From NCBI GenBank assembly GCA_044344495.1, contig JBIJCW010000150.1, forward strand, positions 1 through 5,754: DNA of 5,754 nt, written 5' to 3'. The DNA comes from CAZDUS01 sp044344495 (GTDB lineage: Bacteria > Verrucomicrobiota > Kiritimatiellia > CAIKKV01 > CAITUY01). Within the stretch, counting starts at the first letter, position 1. Every line of letters starts with the position of its first letter. The notes under the pieces were generated by a model that saw nothing but the letters and a program-made list of their open reading frames with translations, searched no databases and was not told the DNA's origin. Both the position numbers and the translations under genes were made by a program. Of this stretch, positions 1 through 5,754 are shown in pieces.

Positions 1-1
1 G

Positions 2-1492
2 GACGAATATCTGTACTACCTGGAAAGTTACACGAACGTGGCCGGGCGGATCATGGCGATGAAGGGGCGCGGGACGGCGTTGTGGGCGTTACGGCGTTAT
101 GCGGAATCGGCGGCCATGTATGAGAAGGCGGCCGGGCAGGCGAGCGACGCCCGGGAACGGGCGCAGTGTCAGATGAAGGCGGCGGACGCGCTGTTTGCCA
201 ATGCGCAGTATAAGACGGCGCTGGACGCCTATGGCAAAGCCTTGCAGACGGCGCCGGGGGCGGAGTGGGAACCGCAGGCGGTTTTCCAGCAGGGGGAGTG
301 CCTGGTGCGGCTGGAGTCATGGGACAAGGCGGAGGAGGTATGGCGGCGGCTGGTGGGGCGCTACCCGGAGCATCGGCTGGCGGAGCGGGCGTTGCTGCGG
401 ATTGCGCAGGCGCGCGAGGAGCGTGGGCCTGCATCGATGCGCGATGCGCTGGCGGCGTATACCGAGGCGATGACAGTCTATCCGCAGGGGGCGCTGTTCC
501 CGGAGGCGCTGTACCGGCACGGCCTGGTGGCCTACCAGTTGCTTCAATTTGGCGACGCCCTTGGCGACTTTACCCGGGTGGTGAATGAATACACGAATTC
601 GGTTGTGGCGGCGCAGTCGTACTTCATGCGGGGCCAATCGCTTTACATGATGGGGCGAGAGGAGGAGGCGGTGGGGGTTTGCCGTTCCTATCTTGAACGG
701 TATCCGAAGTCGGAATGGGCGTCGCGGGTCATGTTCTGGCTTGGGGAGTACGCGTTCAATCATGGGGACTACCTGGAGGCGGAGCGGTATTTCCTGATGC
801 TGGCAGGCGAGTTCCCGAAGGATGCGGCGGCGGACCGGGCGTTGTTGTGGGCCGGGCGGTCGGCGATGAAGCAGAAGGAATATCTCAAGGCCGCCGACCG
901 GTTTGCACGGGTGGCGGAGGAATATCCCGAGAGCGCCCTGATGGACGAGGTGCGTTTCCTGCAGGGGGATGCGCTGACCGAACTGGCTGAGTTTTCCAGG
1001 GCGATCGTGGTATTCGACGACCTGATCACGCGGTATCCGAAAAGCAAGTTGACGGGGGCGGCGTGGGGCAGGAAGGGTGACTGCCAGTTCACGCTGGGGG
1101 CCGCCGATCCGCGGCGATACGAGGAGGCGATTGTATCGTACCGGACGGTGCTGCGCAGTGCCGGGGTGGCGGTGGATCTCGGATTGCAGGCGGAATACAA
1201 GATCGGGCGTTGTCTGGAGAAGATGGAGAAGAAGGATCAGGCGTTCGAGCAGTACTATTCGCGGGTGGTGGTGCCGTACCTGGACGCGCATGCCCGCCGC
1301 GGGGCGGATGATCCGGCGGCCGCGGTGTGGTTCACCAAGGCGGCGTTTGCGGCGGCTGATCTCATGGAGGCGGAGCGGGATTGGCGGCGGGCGGTGAAGT
1401 TGCTGGAACGGGTGGTGGAGGCAAAGGTGATGGCGGCGTCGGATGCGCAGGGGCGCATTGACCGGATTCGGGCGGAACATTGGCTTTGGTGA
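2..1492 (+). CDS. Tetratricopeptide-repeat (TPR) protein, 5'-partial
   Basis: The reading frame is open from base 2, with no stop before the edge, so the true start lies outside the window. The GTG at 38 is probably internal, since the residues before it (DEYLYYLESYTN) read as ordinary helix. The visible 496 residues are made almost entirely of about ten to twelve TPR-like helix pairs. Helix B repeatedly ends in Tyr-Pro or Phe-Pro followed by a small polar turn (RYPKSE, EFPKDA, EEYPES, RYPKSK). This style is typical of envelope TPR proteins such as BamD and YbgF/CpoB. The protein ends in a charged helix (RIDRIRAEHWLW). TPR domains bind other proteins and have no enzyme activity of their own. 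With ExbB-, ExbD- and TonB-like genes directly downstream, a periplasmic partner or scaffold role, as CpoB has beside Tol-Pal, is plausible but inferred. Any signal peptide would lie outside the window. The family call is firm; the specific role is unknown. Confidence 0.88.
   Translation, partial: DEYLYYLESYTNVAGRIMAMKGRGTALWALRRYAESAAMYEKAAGQASDARERAQCQMKAADALFANAQYKTALDAYGKALQTAPGAEWEPQAVFQQGECLVRLESWDKAEEVWRRLVGRYPEHRLAERALLRIAQAREERGPASMRDALAAYTEAMTVYPQGALFPEALYRHGLVAYQLLQFGDALGDFTRVVNEYTNSVVAAQSYFMRGQSLYMMGREEEAVGVCRSYLERYPKSEWASRVMFWLGEYAFNHGDYLEAERYFLMLAGEFPKDAAADRALLWAGRSAMKQKEYLKAADRFARVAEEYPESALMDEVRFLQGDALTELAEFSRAIVVFDDLITRYPKSKLTGAAWGRKGDCQFTLGAADPRRYEEAIVSYRTVLRSAGVAVDLGLQAEYKIGRCLEKMEKKDQAFEQYYSRVVVPYLDAHARRGADDPAAAVWFTKAAFAAADLMEAERDWRRAVKLLERVVEAKVMAASDAQGRIDRIRAEHWLW
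362..1036 (+). repeat. Regular TPR array, 37-residue period
   Basis: Aromatic residues at the end of each TPR helix B fall at codons starting 479, 590, 701, 812, 923 and 1034. That is five successive intervals of exactly 111 bases (37 residues). The preceding Tyr-Pro at 362 is 117 bases (39 residues) from 479. The repeat is visible in the protein and not as near-identical DNA, so it is an old array and not a recent tandem duplication. The classical TPR is 34 residues; the three extra residues sit in the YPxS-type turn between units. Confidence 0.8.
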
Positions 1493-1495
1493 GGG
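1491..1495 (+). promoter_or_regulatory. Ribosome binding site of the ExbB-like gene
   Basis: GAGGG lies 7 bases before the ATG at 1503 and overlaps the stop codon of the TPR gene. It decides the start: the same frame is open further upstream (to a possible start at 1443), but that would overlap the TPR gene and add about 20 residues that do not look like ExbB. Confidence 0.6.
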
Positions 1496-1502
1496 TGCTC
1501 AT

Positions 1503-2147
1503 ATGTTTGGATTGATTCAAGAAGGCGGATTGGTGGCGTGGATCATCCTGGGATGCGGGATAGTCGCGGTGGGCGTGTTTTTGGAACGGGTGCTGGCGCT
1601 GCATCGGGCGCGCATCAAGTCCGAGGATTTCATTGCCGGCATCCGGAACAACCTGACCCGCGGGAATGTGGCGGAGGCACAGGCGATTTGTGAGGACACG
1701 CCGGGACCGGTGGCGGAGATTGTCAAGGTGGCGATCATGAACCAGGGTGCCGACAAGGATGCGTTGCGGGCGGCGGTGGAGAATACGGGACGGATCGAGA
1801 TTGCGCGGATGGAGCGGCGCCTGGTGGTGTTGGCGACCATTGCCCAGGTGGCGCCCATTTTCGGACTACTGGGGACGGTGCTGGGGATGATCAAGGGGGT
1901 GCAGGCGATGCGGGCGGCGGCGCCGCTGGTGCAGGCGACGGATGTCATGGCGGGGCTCATGCCGGCGCTGGTGGCGACGGCGATGGGGCTTTCGGTGGCG
2001 GCGCCCTGTTATATTGCCTTCAATTTCCTGGTGGGCAAGGTTGAGAAGATTGTCATCGACATGGAAGGGGCCTCGGCGGAAATCCTCAACTTCATGGCGC
2101 GGCGGACCGACACGGACAAGCCGGCGGGCAATGGGGGCGGGGCATGA
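1503..2147 (+). CDS. ExbB/TolQ/MotA-family inner-membrane protein
   Basis: Predicted 214-residue membrane protein of the ExbB/TolQ family, which forms the pentameric inner-membrane channel that powers TonB or Tol systems. Three membrane segments are visible: about residues 8-27, 107-130 and 150-175. The family layout is clear: a short N-terminal segment, TM1, a cytoplasmic loop of about 80 residues, then the TM2-TM3 hairpin. TM2 carries VAPIFGLLGTVLGM (residues 116-129), matching the hallmark APLLGLLGTVxG with the conserved Thr at 125. TM3 carries MPALVATAMGL, including Thr159, followed by VAAPCYIAFN like the usual VAIPAxxxYN. One key position differs: where ExbB and TolQ have Glu (IAEALxATAxGL; Glu176 in E. 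coli ExbB), this protein has Pro154. The start at 1503 is set by the GAGGG site and by family length. It lies 10 bases after the TPR gene and overlaps the next gene by 4 bases, so translation is probably coupled. Whether it acts as exbB or tolQ cannot be told from sequence. Confidence 0.93.
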   Translation: MFGLIQEGGLVAWIILGCGIVAVGVFLERVLALHRARIKSEDFIAGIRNNLTRGNVAEAQAICEDTPGPVAEIVKVAIMNQGADKDALRAAVENTGRIEIARMERRLVVLATIAQVAPIFGLLGTVLGMIKGVQAMRAAAPLVQATDVMAGLMPALVATAMGLSVAAPCYIAFNFLVGKVEKIVIDMEGASAEILNFMARRTDTDKPAGNGGGA

Positions 2148-2653
2148 GTATCCGGAGCGGCGAACAAGGCAGCGAAACGGTTGGCTGGTATGTGAGCGGG
2201 TTCCGGCGGTACCGTCCCGAGAACCGGCTGAACCGGGGCTTGGTTTCGTCGGCGCCCTGGGTGGCGGTGGTGCTTCTGGTGGCGATGTACCTGTATTTCC
2301 TGGCCCCGAACGTGTTGCAGCCGGGCATGGCGGTCCAACTGCCGGAGATTCCCTTCACGGATGGTCGGCACTACGGGCACAATCTGGTGATCCTGTCGCT
2401 GCCGGTGGCGGGCAAGGGGGAACGGGAGGAGATTTTCTTTTTTGACGACACGCGTTATCTGGCGCGCGAGGCGGTGCAACTGGACGCGTTGCGGTCGGCG
2501 CTGGCCCGGGCGAAAATTTCCAAGCCCGGTTTGCCACTGGTGGTGGAAGCCGATCGTCTGGTGCGGCATGAAACGGTGGTGCGGCTGTTTGACATGGCGC
2601 GGGACGCTGGTTTCGCGGAAGTCAACCTGGCCACCCGGCAGGCAGCGAGGTAG
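2144..2653 (+). CDS. ExbD/TolR-family protein lacking the membrane Asp
   Basis: Predicted 169-residue single-pass inner-membrane protein, somewhat longer than E. coli ExbD (141). It has a cytoplasmic N-terminus of about 37 residues, one membrane helix at about 38-54, and a periplasmic domain. The helix aligns without gaps to E. coli ExbD: SSAPWVAVVLL against NVTPFIDVMLV, then a shared Ala-Pro (54-55) and, after a short linker, VQLP (64-67) like VNLP. The C-terminal part is typical: LPLVVEAD (130-137), VRHETVVRLFDMARDAGF (140-157), then VNLATR, the ExbD/TolR pattern of an Ala-Asp pair followed by a helix ending in Ala-Gly. The Asp that is near-invariant in this family (Asp25 in ExbD, Asp23 in TolR) is Ala41, codon GCG at 2264-2266, and no other acidic residue lies in the helix. 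The start ATG overlaps the ExbB-like stop (ATGA), which fits production of both subunits together. Family membership is sound; proton-driven function is doubtful. Confidence 0.87.
   Translation: MSIRSGEQGSETVGWYVSGFRRYRPENRLNRGLVSSAPWVAVVLLVAMYLYFLAPNVLQPGMAVQLPEIPFTDGRHYGHNLVILSLPVAGKGEREEIFFFDDTRYLAREAVQLDALRSALARAKISKPGLPLVVEADRLVRHETVVRLFDMARDAGFAEVNLATRQAAR
2647..2650 (+). promoter_or_regulatory. Ribosome binding site of the TonB-like gene
   Basis: GAGG ends 7 bases before the ATG at 2658 and lies inside the last codons of the ExbD-like gene. It supports 2658 over the more upstream in-frame starts, which would overlap the ExbD-like gene by up to about 200 bases. Confidence 0.5.
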
Positions 2654-2657
2654 GCGA

Positions 2658-3404
2658 ATGGTGGTGAGTCTCCATGGCATTCCTTTCACGTGGCGCAACG
2701 TGGCGGCCACGGTGGTCTTGGTCGTGGTGTTGTGGGGGCTTCCCTTCATCCTGTGGCCGCGTACGGCAGGGGCGCCGGAACGGGCGAAGGGGCGGCCGGC
2801 GATGAAGATCAGGTTTCTGGGGGCCGTTCAGGGGGTGGATGGTTCGGCCTGGTCGCCGGTGGTGTTCCCGTTGCCGACGAAGTATGGGTTTAGTGAGAGG
2901 GCGGATGCATCGGGGTTGGGGCATGACCTGTCGCAGGTGTTCCGGCCGGGAGTTTCCGAGGGGGTGTTCCTGGAATTGCCGCCGTTAGTCACGCCGCCAG
3001 CGGCGGTGGGTGAGTTTGGAGGGGCCGGGGGGGAATCGGGTTTCCGTCCGGCGGGCGTCAGGGCGCCGGTCTTTGGGGGCGGGCCAGTGGCGGATGTTGA
3101 CCCCTGGCGGGTCGAGATGGATGAGTCGCTGAAGGGGCGGGAATTTTCGGTGGCGGACCTGAATGCGATTGTACCGGATACGGGGCAGCGTGTCGGGATG
3201 GAGGCGTATGTTGAACTTGACCGTGGTGGGGCCCCGCTGCATGTTTTGCTGGAGGGGTCGAGCGGGAGTACGAATCTTGACCGGGCGGTCATCAGGGCGT
3301 TGTATGCCGGGCGGGGGAAGCGTGGGGCGGAGGGAGTGGGCGGACGTGTGCGGTTGTTCTACCGGCGTGTGGCGGCGGAGGGAGCCGGGCCGGGCGTCAG
3401 GTGA
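2658..3404 (+). CDS. TonB-like protein (divergent energy-transducer type)
   Basis: Predicted 248 residues, close to E. coli TonB (239), with the TonB layout. There is a short cytoplasmic N-terminus, one membrane helix at about residues 14-33 (VAATVVLVVVLWGLPFIL), and a periplasmic region with a Pro/Gly-rich stretch at about 108-144. A C-terminal domain at about 181-237 reads like TonB_C: YVELDRGGAPLHVLLEG (184-200), SSG (201-203), then LDRAVIRAL and a final strand VRLFY. The pattern of a strand, a G-P turn, SSG, then LD and a helix is the TonB_C signature. It lacks the YP motif near the start of the domain, and the membrane helix has no SxxxH motif; the only nearby His (His6) lies before the helix. 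Four bases after the ExbD-like gene, it is well placed as that complex's periplasm-spanning partner, like TonB or TolA. The central segment (about 60-75, SPVVFPLPTKYGFS) was not recognised. Function by homology is moderate; it could be a lineage-specific TonB_C protein. Confidence 0.65.
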   Translation: MVVSLHGIPFTWRNVAATVVLVVVLWGLPFILWPRTAGAPERAKGRPAMKIRFLGAVQGVDGSAWSPVVFPLPTKYGFSERADASGLGHDLSQVFRPGVSEGVFLELPPLVTPPAAVGEFGGAGGESGFRPAGVRAPVFGGGPVADVDPWRVEMDESLKGREFSVADLNAIVPDTGQRVGMEAYVELDRGGAPLHVLLEGSSGSTNLDRAVIRALYAGRGKRGAEGVGGRVRLFYRRVAAEGAGPGVR

Positions 3405-3457
3405 GGAATGGGGTTGGTTGGTGTGATGGATTTGGGTACCCAGGGAAGGAGATCACG
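3405..3457 (+). other. Spacer between the envelope block and hisD
   Basis: A 53-base gap, the widest since the start of the window. It holds a perfect 10-base palindrome, TGGGTACCCA (3433-3442), just upstream of the hisD ribosome binding site. No -35/-10 pair and no hairpin with a T-run is recognisable, so there is no evidence that transcription stops or starts here. Confidence 0.5.
3446..3451 (+). promoter_or_regulatory. Strong ribosome binding site of hisD
   Basis: AAGGAG with 6 bases to the ATG at 3458, the best Shine-Dalgarno match in the window. It decides the hisD start against the in-frame GTG at 3401. Confidence 0.8.
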
Positions 3458-4756
3458 ATGGAGATCAAAGTCATCAGGTGGTCGGCGGAAAAGCCGTCCA
3501 GTGTGGTTTTGTCGTTTCTGAAGCGGCCGGCATTTGATCCGACGGCGGAGACGGCGGCGCGGGAGGTGTTGGAGGATATCCGCCTGAACGGGGATGCGGC
3601 GGTGATCAAGCACGTCCGGCAATTCGACGGGGTGAATCTCAAGCCGGGTGATTTTCGCGTGACGGCCGGCGAGATTGCGGAGGCGCGGGAGAAGGTTGAC
3701 GCGCCCTTCCGGGTGGCGGCGCGGGAGACGCACAAGCGGGTGGCGATGTTTGCCCGGAATGGCATGAAGAAGGATTGGAAGATGTTCAGTCCGAAGGGCG
3801 GGGAGATGGGTGAGCAGTTTGTGCCGTTCGACCGGGTGGGGATCTATATTCCCGGCGGGGCCGCCCCGCTGGTGTCGACGGTGTTCATGACGGCAACGCT
3901 GGCCAAGGTGGCGGGGGTTCAGGAGATTGTGGCTTGCACACCCTCGGATGCAAAGGGCAGGGTGAATCCGTACATCCTGTTTGCGATGGAACTGGCAGGG
4001 GTGACGGAGATCTACCGGATTGGCGGGATCCAGAGCATCGGGATGATGGCGTACGGGACCAGGACGGTTCCCCGGGTGCAGAAGATTGTGGGGCCTGGAG
4101 GGGCGTATGTGACGGCGGCCAAGAAGCTGGTGTATGGCGATGTGGCGCTGGACTCGGTGGCGGGTCCGAGTGAGATCGCGATTCTGGCCGATGAGACGGC
4201 GCCAGCGCCCTGCGTGGCGGCGGATCTGCTGTCGCAAGCCGAGCATGGGACAGGGCATGAGAAGGCGATGCTGGTGACGAACTCGTCCTCGCTGGCCACG
4301 CAGGTGGCCGCTGAGTTGATCAAGCAGACGGAGACGTTGTCGCGCAAGCAGGCCGTCGTCAAGGTGTTGGAGCGTGGTGTGTTGATCGTGGTGGTGAACA
4401 CGCTGGACGAAGGCATGGAGTTGTGCAACCAGTTTGCGCCGGAACATCTGGAGATCATGGTGAGGGAACCGCGGAGCTGGTTGCGGAAGGTGCGGAGCGC
4501 CGGGGCGGTGTTCTTCGGGACGTGGACTCCGGAGTCGGTGGGGGATTTTGTGGCGGGGCCCAGCCATGTGCTTCCCACGGGCGGGACGGCGAGCATGTTT
4601 TCGGGGTTGACGGTGGATGATTTCCGGCGGCGGACGAGTTTCATGGCGTTCACGCGGGCGGATTTGCAGGAGACCCTCCCTGTGATCGAGGCCTTCGGGC
4701 GGGTCGAGGGGTTGGATGGGCATGCGCGGGCGGCCCGGATCCGGTTTGAAGTGTAG
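3458..4756 (+). CDS. hisD: Histidinol dehydrogenase
   Basis: Catalyses the last two steps of histidine synthesis in the cytoplasm: L-histidinol to L-histidine through histidinal, using two NAD+ and a zinc ion. Predicted 432 residues, nearly the length of E. coli HisD (434), and all the family landmarks are present. GIYIPGG spans 128-134, with Tyr130. IGGIQSIGMMAYGT and VGPGGAYVTAAKKLVYG, then LDSVAGPSEI, form the nucleotide-binding core. LLSQAEHG carries Gln260 and His263, matching zinc ligands Gln259 and His262. APEHLEI carries Glu329 and His330, matching catalytic Glu326 and His327. VGDFVAGPSHVLPT carries Asp363 and His370, matching Asp360 and His367. LDGHA carries His422, matching zinc ligand His419. 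No key residue is missing, so the enzyme should be active. The ATG at 3458 is preferred because of AAGGAG 6 bases upstream; the GTG at 3401 would add 19 residues unlike HisD. It is followed by hisC, which makes histidinol phosphate two steps earlier in the pathway. Confidence 0.98.
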   Translation: MEIKVIRWSAEKPSSVVLSFLKRPAFDPTAETAAREVLEDIRLNGDAAVIKHVRQFDGVNLKPGDFRVTAGEIAEAREKVDAPFRVAARETHKRVAMFARNGMKKDWKMFSPKGGEMGEQFVPFDRVGIYIPGGAAPLVSTVFMTATLAKVAGVQEIVACTPSDAKGRVNPYILFAMELAGVTEIYRIGGIQSIGMMAYGTRTVPRVQKIVGPGGAYVTAAKKLVYGDVALDSVAGPSEIAILADETAPAPCVAADLLSQAEHGTGHEKAMLVTNSSSLATQVAAELIKQTETLSRKQAVVKVLERGVLIVVVNTLDEGMELCNQFAPEHLEIMVREPRSWLRKVRSAGAVFFGTWTPESVGDFVAGPSHVLPTGGTASMFSGLTVDDFRRRTSFMAFTRADLQETLPVIEAFGRVEGLDGHARAARIRFEV

Positions 4757-4822
4757 GGAAACACAGAAGCCGGAAGCGGTGGACAGGTTGCAGATGGTGT
4801 CGATGGAGTGGGGGGGCTAGGT
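4757..4822 (+). other. hisD-hisC spacer
   Basis: A 66-base gap. No hairpin terminator or promoter is evident. It contains GGGGGG at 4811-4816, 6 bases before the chosen GTG of hisC, which is a weak purine-rich substitute for a Shine-Dalgarno site. The hisC frame stays open back to the hisD stop codon, so the hisC start is less certain than the others. Confidence 0.5.
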
Positions 4823-5754
4823 GTGATCAGGCGAAATGTGCGGGAAATGACGGGATATACGCCGGGGGAGCAACCCAAGCGGGCGGGGTTGATCAAGTTG
4901 AATACGAATGAAAATCCGTATCCCCCTTCCCTGCACGTGGTGGAGGCGTTGCGCGGATTGGATCCGGCGAGTTTGAGGTTGTATCCCGATCCGGTGAGCA
5001 GTGATGTGAGGCAGGCCATTGCCAGGTTGCATGGGGTCGCGGTTGAGCAGGTTTTTGCCGGGAACGGGTCGGATGAGATTCTGGCGTTATGCACGCGGGC
5101 GTTTGTCGAGGACGACGGGTCCATCGGGTATTTTGAGCCATCCTATTCGTTGTATTCCGTGTTGGCGGCGATCCGGAATGTTCCCGGGGTTCCATGTGTA
5201 TTGACGGAATCCTTCGAGTGGCCGGAACAGGATCCCGGGGCGTCGGCGTTATTTTTCCTGACGAATCCGAATGCGCCGACGAGTCTGAGGTTTGCGCGGG
5301 AGCGGGTGGAACGGTTTTGCCGCGGGTTCAAGGGAGTGGTCCTGATTGATGAGGCTTATGTGGATTTCGCGGAGGCGGACTGCATGGAGCTGGCCAGGAG
5401 CCTGCCGAATGTTCTGGTGATGAGGACGCTTTCCAAGTCCTATTCGCTGGCGGGCATCCGGTTCGGGTATGTGGTGGGCAGCAAGGTTCTAATTGAGGCC
5501 CTGTTCAAGATCAAGGATTCGTACAACCTTGACCGGATGACACAGGTGGTGGCCGGCGCGGCGCTGGGGGATCAGGCGCACATGAGAGCCAACGTGGCGC
5601 GGATCAAGGCGACGCGGGCGCGGTTGGCGGGTGAGTTGACCCGGCGCGGGTTTGAAGTGTGCGCGTCGGAGACGAATTTTCTTTGGGCGCGGCCCACGGC
5701 GATGCCAGCGCGGGAGATTTTTGAGATGTTGAAGGAGGCCGGGGTGTTGATCCG
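4823..5754 (+). CDS. hisC: Histidinol-phosphate aminotransferase, 3'-partial
   Basis: A PLP enzyme that transfers an amino group from glutamate to imidazole-acetol phosphate, giving histidinol phosphate. The frame runs off the right edge after 310 codons; HisC is usually 350-365 residues, so roughly 40-50 are missing. Family landmarks appear in order. GYTPGEQP is near the N-terminus and LNTNENPYPPS starts at residue 26. LYPDP follows, then GNGSDEI (80-86) for the PLP phosphate. TNPNAPTS has Asn150, and DEAYVDFA (176-183) has Asp176 and Tyr179 for the PLP ring. RTLSKSYSLAGIRFGY has Lys205, the PLP Schiff-base lysine, and Arg213. KDSYNLDRMTQ and ETNFLW complete the set. The NAPT motif ends in Ser where Gly is usual; this is probably harmless. 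The start is GTG 4823 (VIRRNVREMTGYTP), the best fit to HisC N-termini. GTG 4808, GTG 4838 and ATG 4847 are alternatives in the same frame. It is very likely co-transcribed with hisD. Confidence 0.96.
   Translation, partial: MIRRNVREMTGYTPGEQPKRAGLIKLNTNENPYPPSLHVVEALRGLDPASLRLYPDPVSSDVRQAIARLHGVAVEQVFAGNGSDEILALCTRAFVEDDGSIGYFEPSYSLYSVLAAIRNVPGVPCVLTESFEWPEQDPGASALFFLTNPNAPTSLRFARERVERFCRGFKGVVLIDEAYVDFAEADCMELARSLPNVLVMRTLSKSYSLAGIRFGYVVGSKVLIEALFKIKDSYNLDRMTQVVAGAALGDQAHMRANVARIKATRARLAGELTRRGFEVCASETNFLWARPTAMPAREIFEMLKEAGVLI

Noticed and set aside
38..40. GTG as the start of the TPR gene
   Set aside because: The frame is open to the window edge and the preceding residues look like normal protein, so the gene most likely begins upstream.
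317..1480. Long - strand open frame opposite the TPR gene
   Set aside because: Antisense to a clear TPR protein, Arg/His/Pro-rich and without motifs; a by-product of codon bias.
1443..1502. Upstream extension of the ExbB-like frame
   Set aside because: It would overlap the TPR gene by about 50 bases and add non-family residues; the ATG at 1503 has a ribosome binding site and gives the usual ExbB N-terminus.
2009..2749. - strand open frame opposite the ExbB/ExbD-like genes
   Set aside because: It spans the junction of two supported genes and has a low-complexity His/Arg/Pro composition; a shadow frame.
3433..3442. TGGGTACCCA palindrome upstream of hisD as an operator or terminator
   Set aside because: A single 10-base palindrome has no loop, T-run or second copy; it can occur by chance.
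3359..4723. Long open frame on the - strand opposite hisD
   Set aside because: It lies fully antisense to a well-supported hisD and its product is rich in Arg, His and Pro, as expected from the complement of G-rich codons. No family motif is seen.
4794..4820. Eight-codon open frame (MVSMEWGG) ending 2 bases before the hisC GTG
   Set aside because: It is too short to judge, has no clear ribosome binding site and has no His codons of the kind seen in his leader peptides. Coupling to hisC is possible but unsupported.

Overview
The window is a gene-dense, GC-rich bacterial fragment with six genes, all on the + strand and packed almost end to end. The genes fall into two blocks. The first is an envelope block: a TPR-repeat protein cut at its 5' end, an ExbB/TolQ-family protein, an ExbD/TolR-family protein and a TonB-like protein. 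The second is a histidine biosynthesis block: hisD (complete) and hisC (cut at its 3' end). No rRNA, tRNA, CRISPR array, insertion sequence or phage gene is visible.

The organism is almost certainly a diderm (Gram-negative type) bacterium, because an ExbB/ExbD/TonB-type trio works between the inner membrane and the periplasm. Coding strands are rich in G and favour G-ending codons (GCG, CGG, GTG, GGG). A TPR-ExbB-ExbD-TonB-like cassette next to his genes, with a very divergent TonB-like protein, suggests the Planctomycetes-Verrucomicrobia-Chlamydiae group, for example Kiritimatiellota or Verrucomicrobiota. That placement is an impression from gene style and was not tested by any search.

Layout: 2-1492 is the TPR protein, open at the left edge. 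1503-2147 is ExbB-like, 10 bases later. 2144-2653 is ExbD-like, overlapping ExbB in an ATGA junction. 2658-3404 is TonB-like, 4 bases later. After a 53-base spacer comes hisD at 3458-4756 with a strong ribosome binding site. After a 66-base spacer comes hisC, from a GTG at 4823 to beyond the right edge. The spacing suggests the four envelope genes form one transcription unit that may continue into hisD-hisC. No internal promoter or terminator could be recognised.

The most interesting point is in the ExbB-ExbD-TonB-like trio. The folds and many family motifs are recognisable, but the residues thought to carry or gate protons in the classical motor are replaced. The intramembrane Asp of ExbD is Ala, the Glu of the third ExbB membrane helix is Pro, and the TonB-like membrane helix has no His. 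This could be an ExbB/ExbD-type complex that does not use the usual proton path, or a lineage-specific scaffold paired with the TPR protein.
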